NCBI GenBank assembly: GCA_030635005.1
Contig: DAOVZS010000042.1
Location: forward strand, 1-14,740
Source: Thiomargarita sp.
Lineage (GTDB): Bacteria; Pseudomonadota; Gammaproteobacteria; Beggiatoales; Beggiatoaceae
Direction of reading: 5' to 3'
DNA length: 14,740 bases
Part shown: positions 14,579 to 14,740 of the stretch, piece by piece
Numbering within the stretch: position 1 is the stretch's first letter
Layout: the number at the start of each line of letters is the position of its first letter
Made by a program: the position numbers and the translations under genes
Notes under the pieces: generated by a model
Database searches by the model: none
Told to the model about the DNA's origin: nothing
What the model saw: only the letters and a program-made list of their open reading frames with translations

Positions 14579-14740
14579 TTAATTCAATCCTTTGAAAATA
14601 GCATCTCGAATACCATCAACTTTACCAATACCATTAATACGCACATATTTTGGAGCATTCACTTCTCCAGAATCACCCCATTTTGAATAATAATTCACCA
14701 AGGGTTCGGTTTGATCATGATAGACTTGAAGACGTTTTCT
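14579..14740 (-). CDS. adk: Adenylate kinase, C-terminal part (gene continues beyond window)
   Basis: The last 53 residues of a minus-strand gene that enters from the right edge. It begins RKRLQVYHDQTEPLVNYYSK and ends VDGIRDAIFKGLN before TAA. The R.R...Y...T.PL..YY pattern is the C-terminal helix region of adenylate kinase, the enzyme that equilibrates ATP, AMP and ADP in the cytoplasm. The segment between YYSK and the last helix (WGDSGEVNAPKYVRINGIGK) forms the usual connecting strand. The start, nucleotide-binding loop and lid are outside the window. Confidence 0.85.
   Translation of the reverse strand, partial: RKRLQVYHDQTEPLVNYYSKWGDSGEVNAPKYVRINGIGKVDGIRDAIFKGLN

Overview
This window comes from an AT-rich bacterial chromosome, most likely a filamentous or related sulfur-oxidising gammaproteobacterium of the Beggiatoa/Thioploca/Thiothrix type. 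That placement is an inference from gene content (a SoeA-type cytoplasmic sulfite dehydrogenase catalytic subunit, a KorAB 2-oxoacid:ferredoxin oxidoreductase, Acr3 and a CusB-like adaptor) and from intergenic regions rich in palindromes. Every gene I can support lies on the minus strand, so transcription runs from high to low coordinates.

In order of transcription: (1) The C-terminal end of adenylate kinase (14579-14740) is followed by a strong hairpin. (2) soeA (11533-14424) has its own predicted extended -10 promoter overlapped by a 20-bp palindrome, and ends at a likely intrinsic terminator. The soeB and soeC partners are not here. (3) A two-domain Clp/Hsp100-like AAA+ ATPase with an unfamiliar, internally duplicated N-terminal region (9152-11422) follows. 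Its two AAA domains have each lost a different hallmark motif. (4) A 48-residue cysteine-rich protein of the GDCC type (8986-9132), an ArsR regulator, an Acr3 arsenite exporter and a CusB-like lipoprotein adaptor form a metal(loid) cluster. A promoter and an ArsR-like palindromic operator sit directly in front of acr3. (5) A 381-bp MITE-like element with 23-bp perfect terminal inverted repeats and a 7-bp direct repeat separates this cluster from (6) the korA-korB-PFOR-like operon. The third gene of that operon encodes an 838-residue protein combining a pyruvate:ferredoxin oxidoreductase-like region without an obvious thiamine diphosphate motif and a C-terminal ferredoxin domain.

Functionally, the Kor operon would exchange electrons between 2-oxoglutarate (or another 2-oxoacid) and ferredoxin, with the third protein a plausible dedicated electron-transfer partner. 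SoeA would oxidise sulfite in the cytoplasm. The ars cluster exports arsenite under ArsR control. The least understood parts are the asymmetric AAA+ ATPase, the PFOR-like third subunit and the nested palindromic element. I saw no tRNA, rRNA, CRISPR array or transposase gene.
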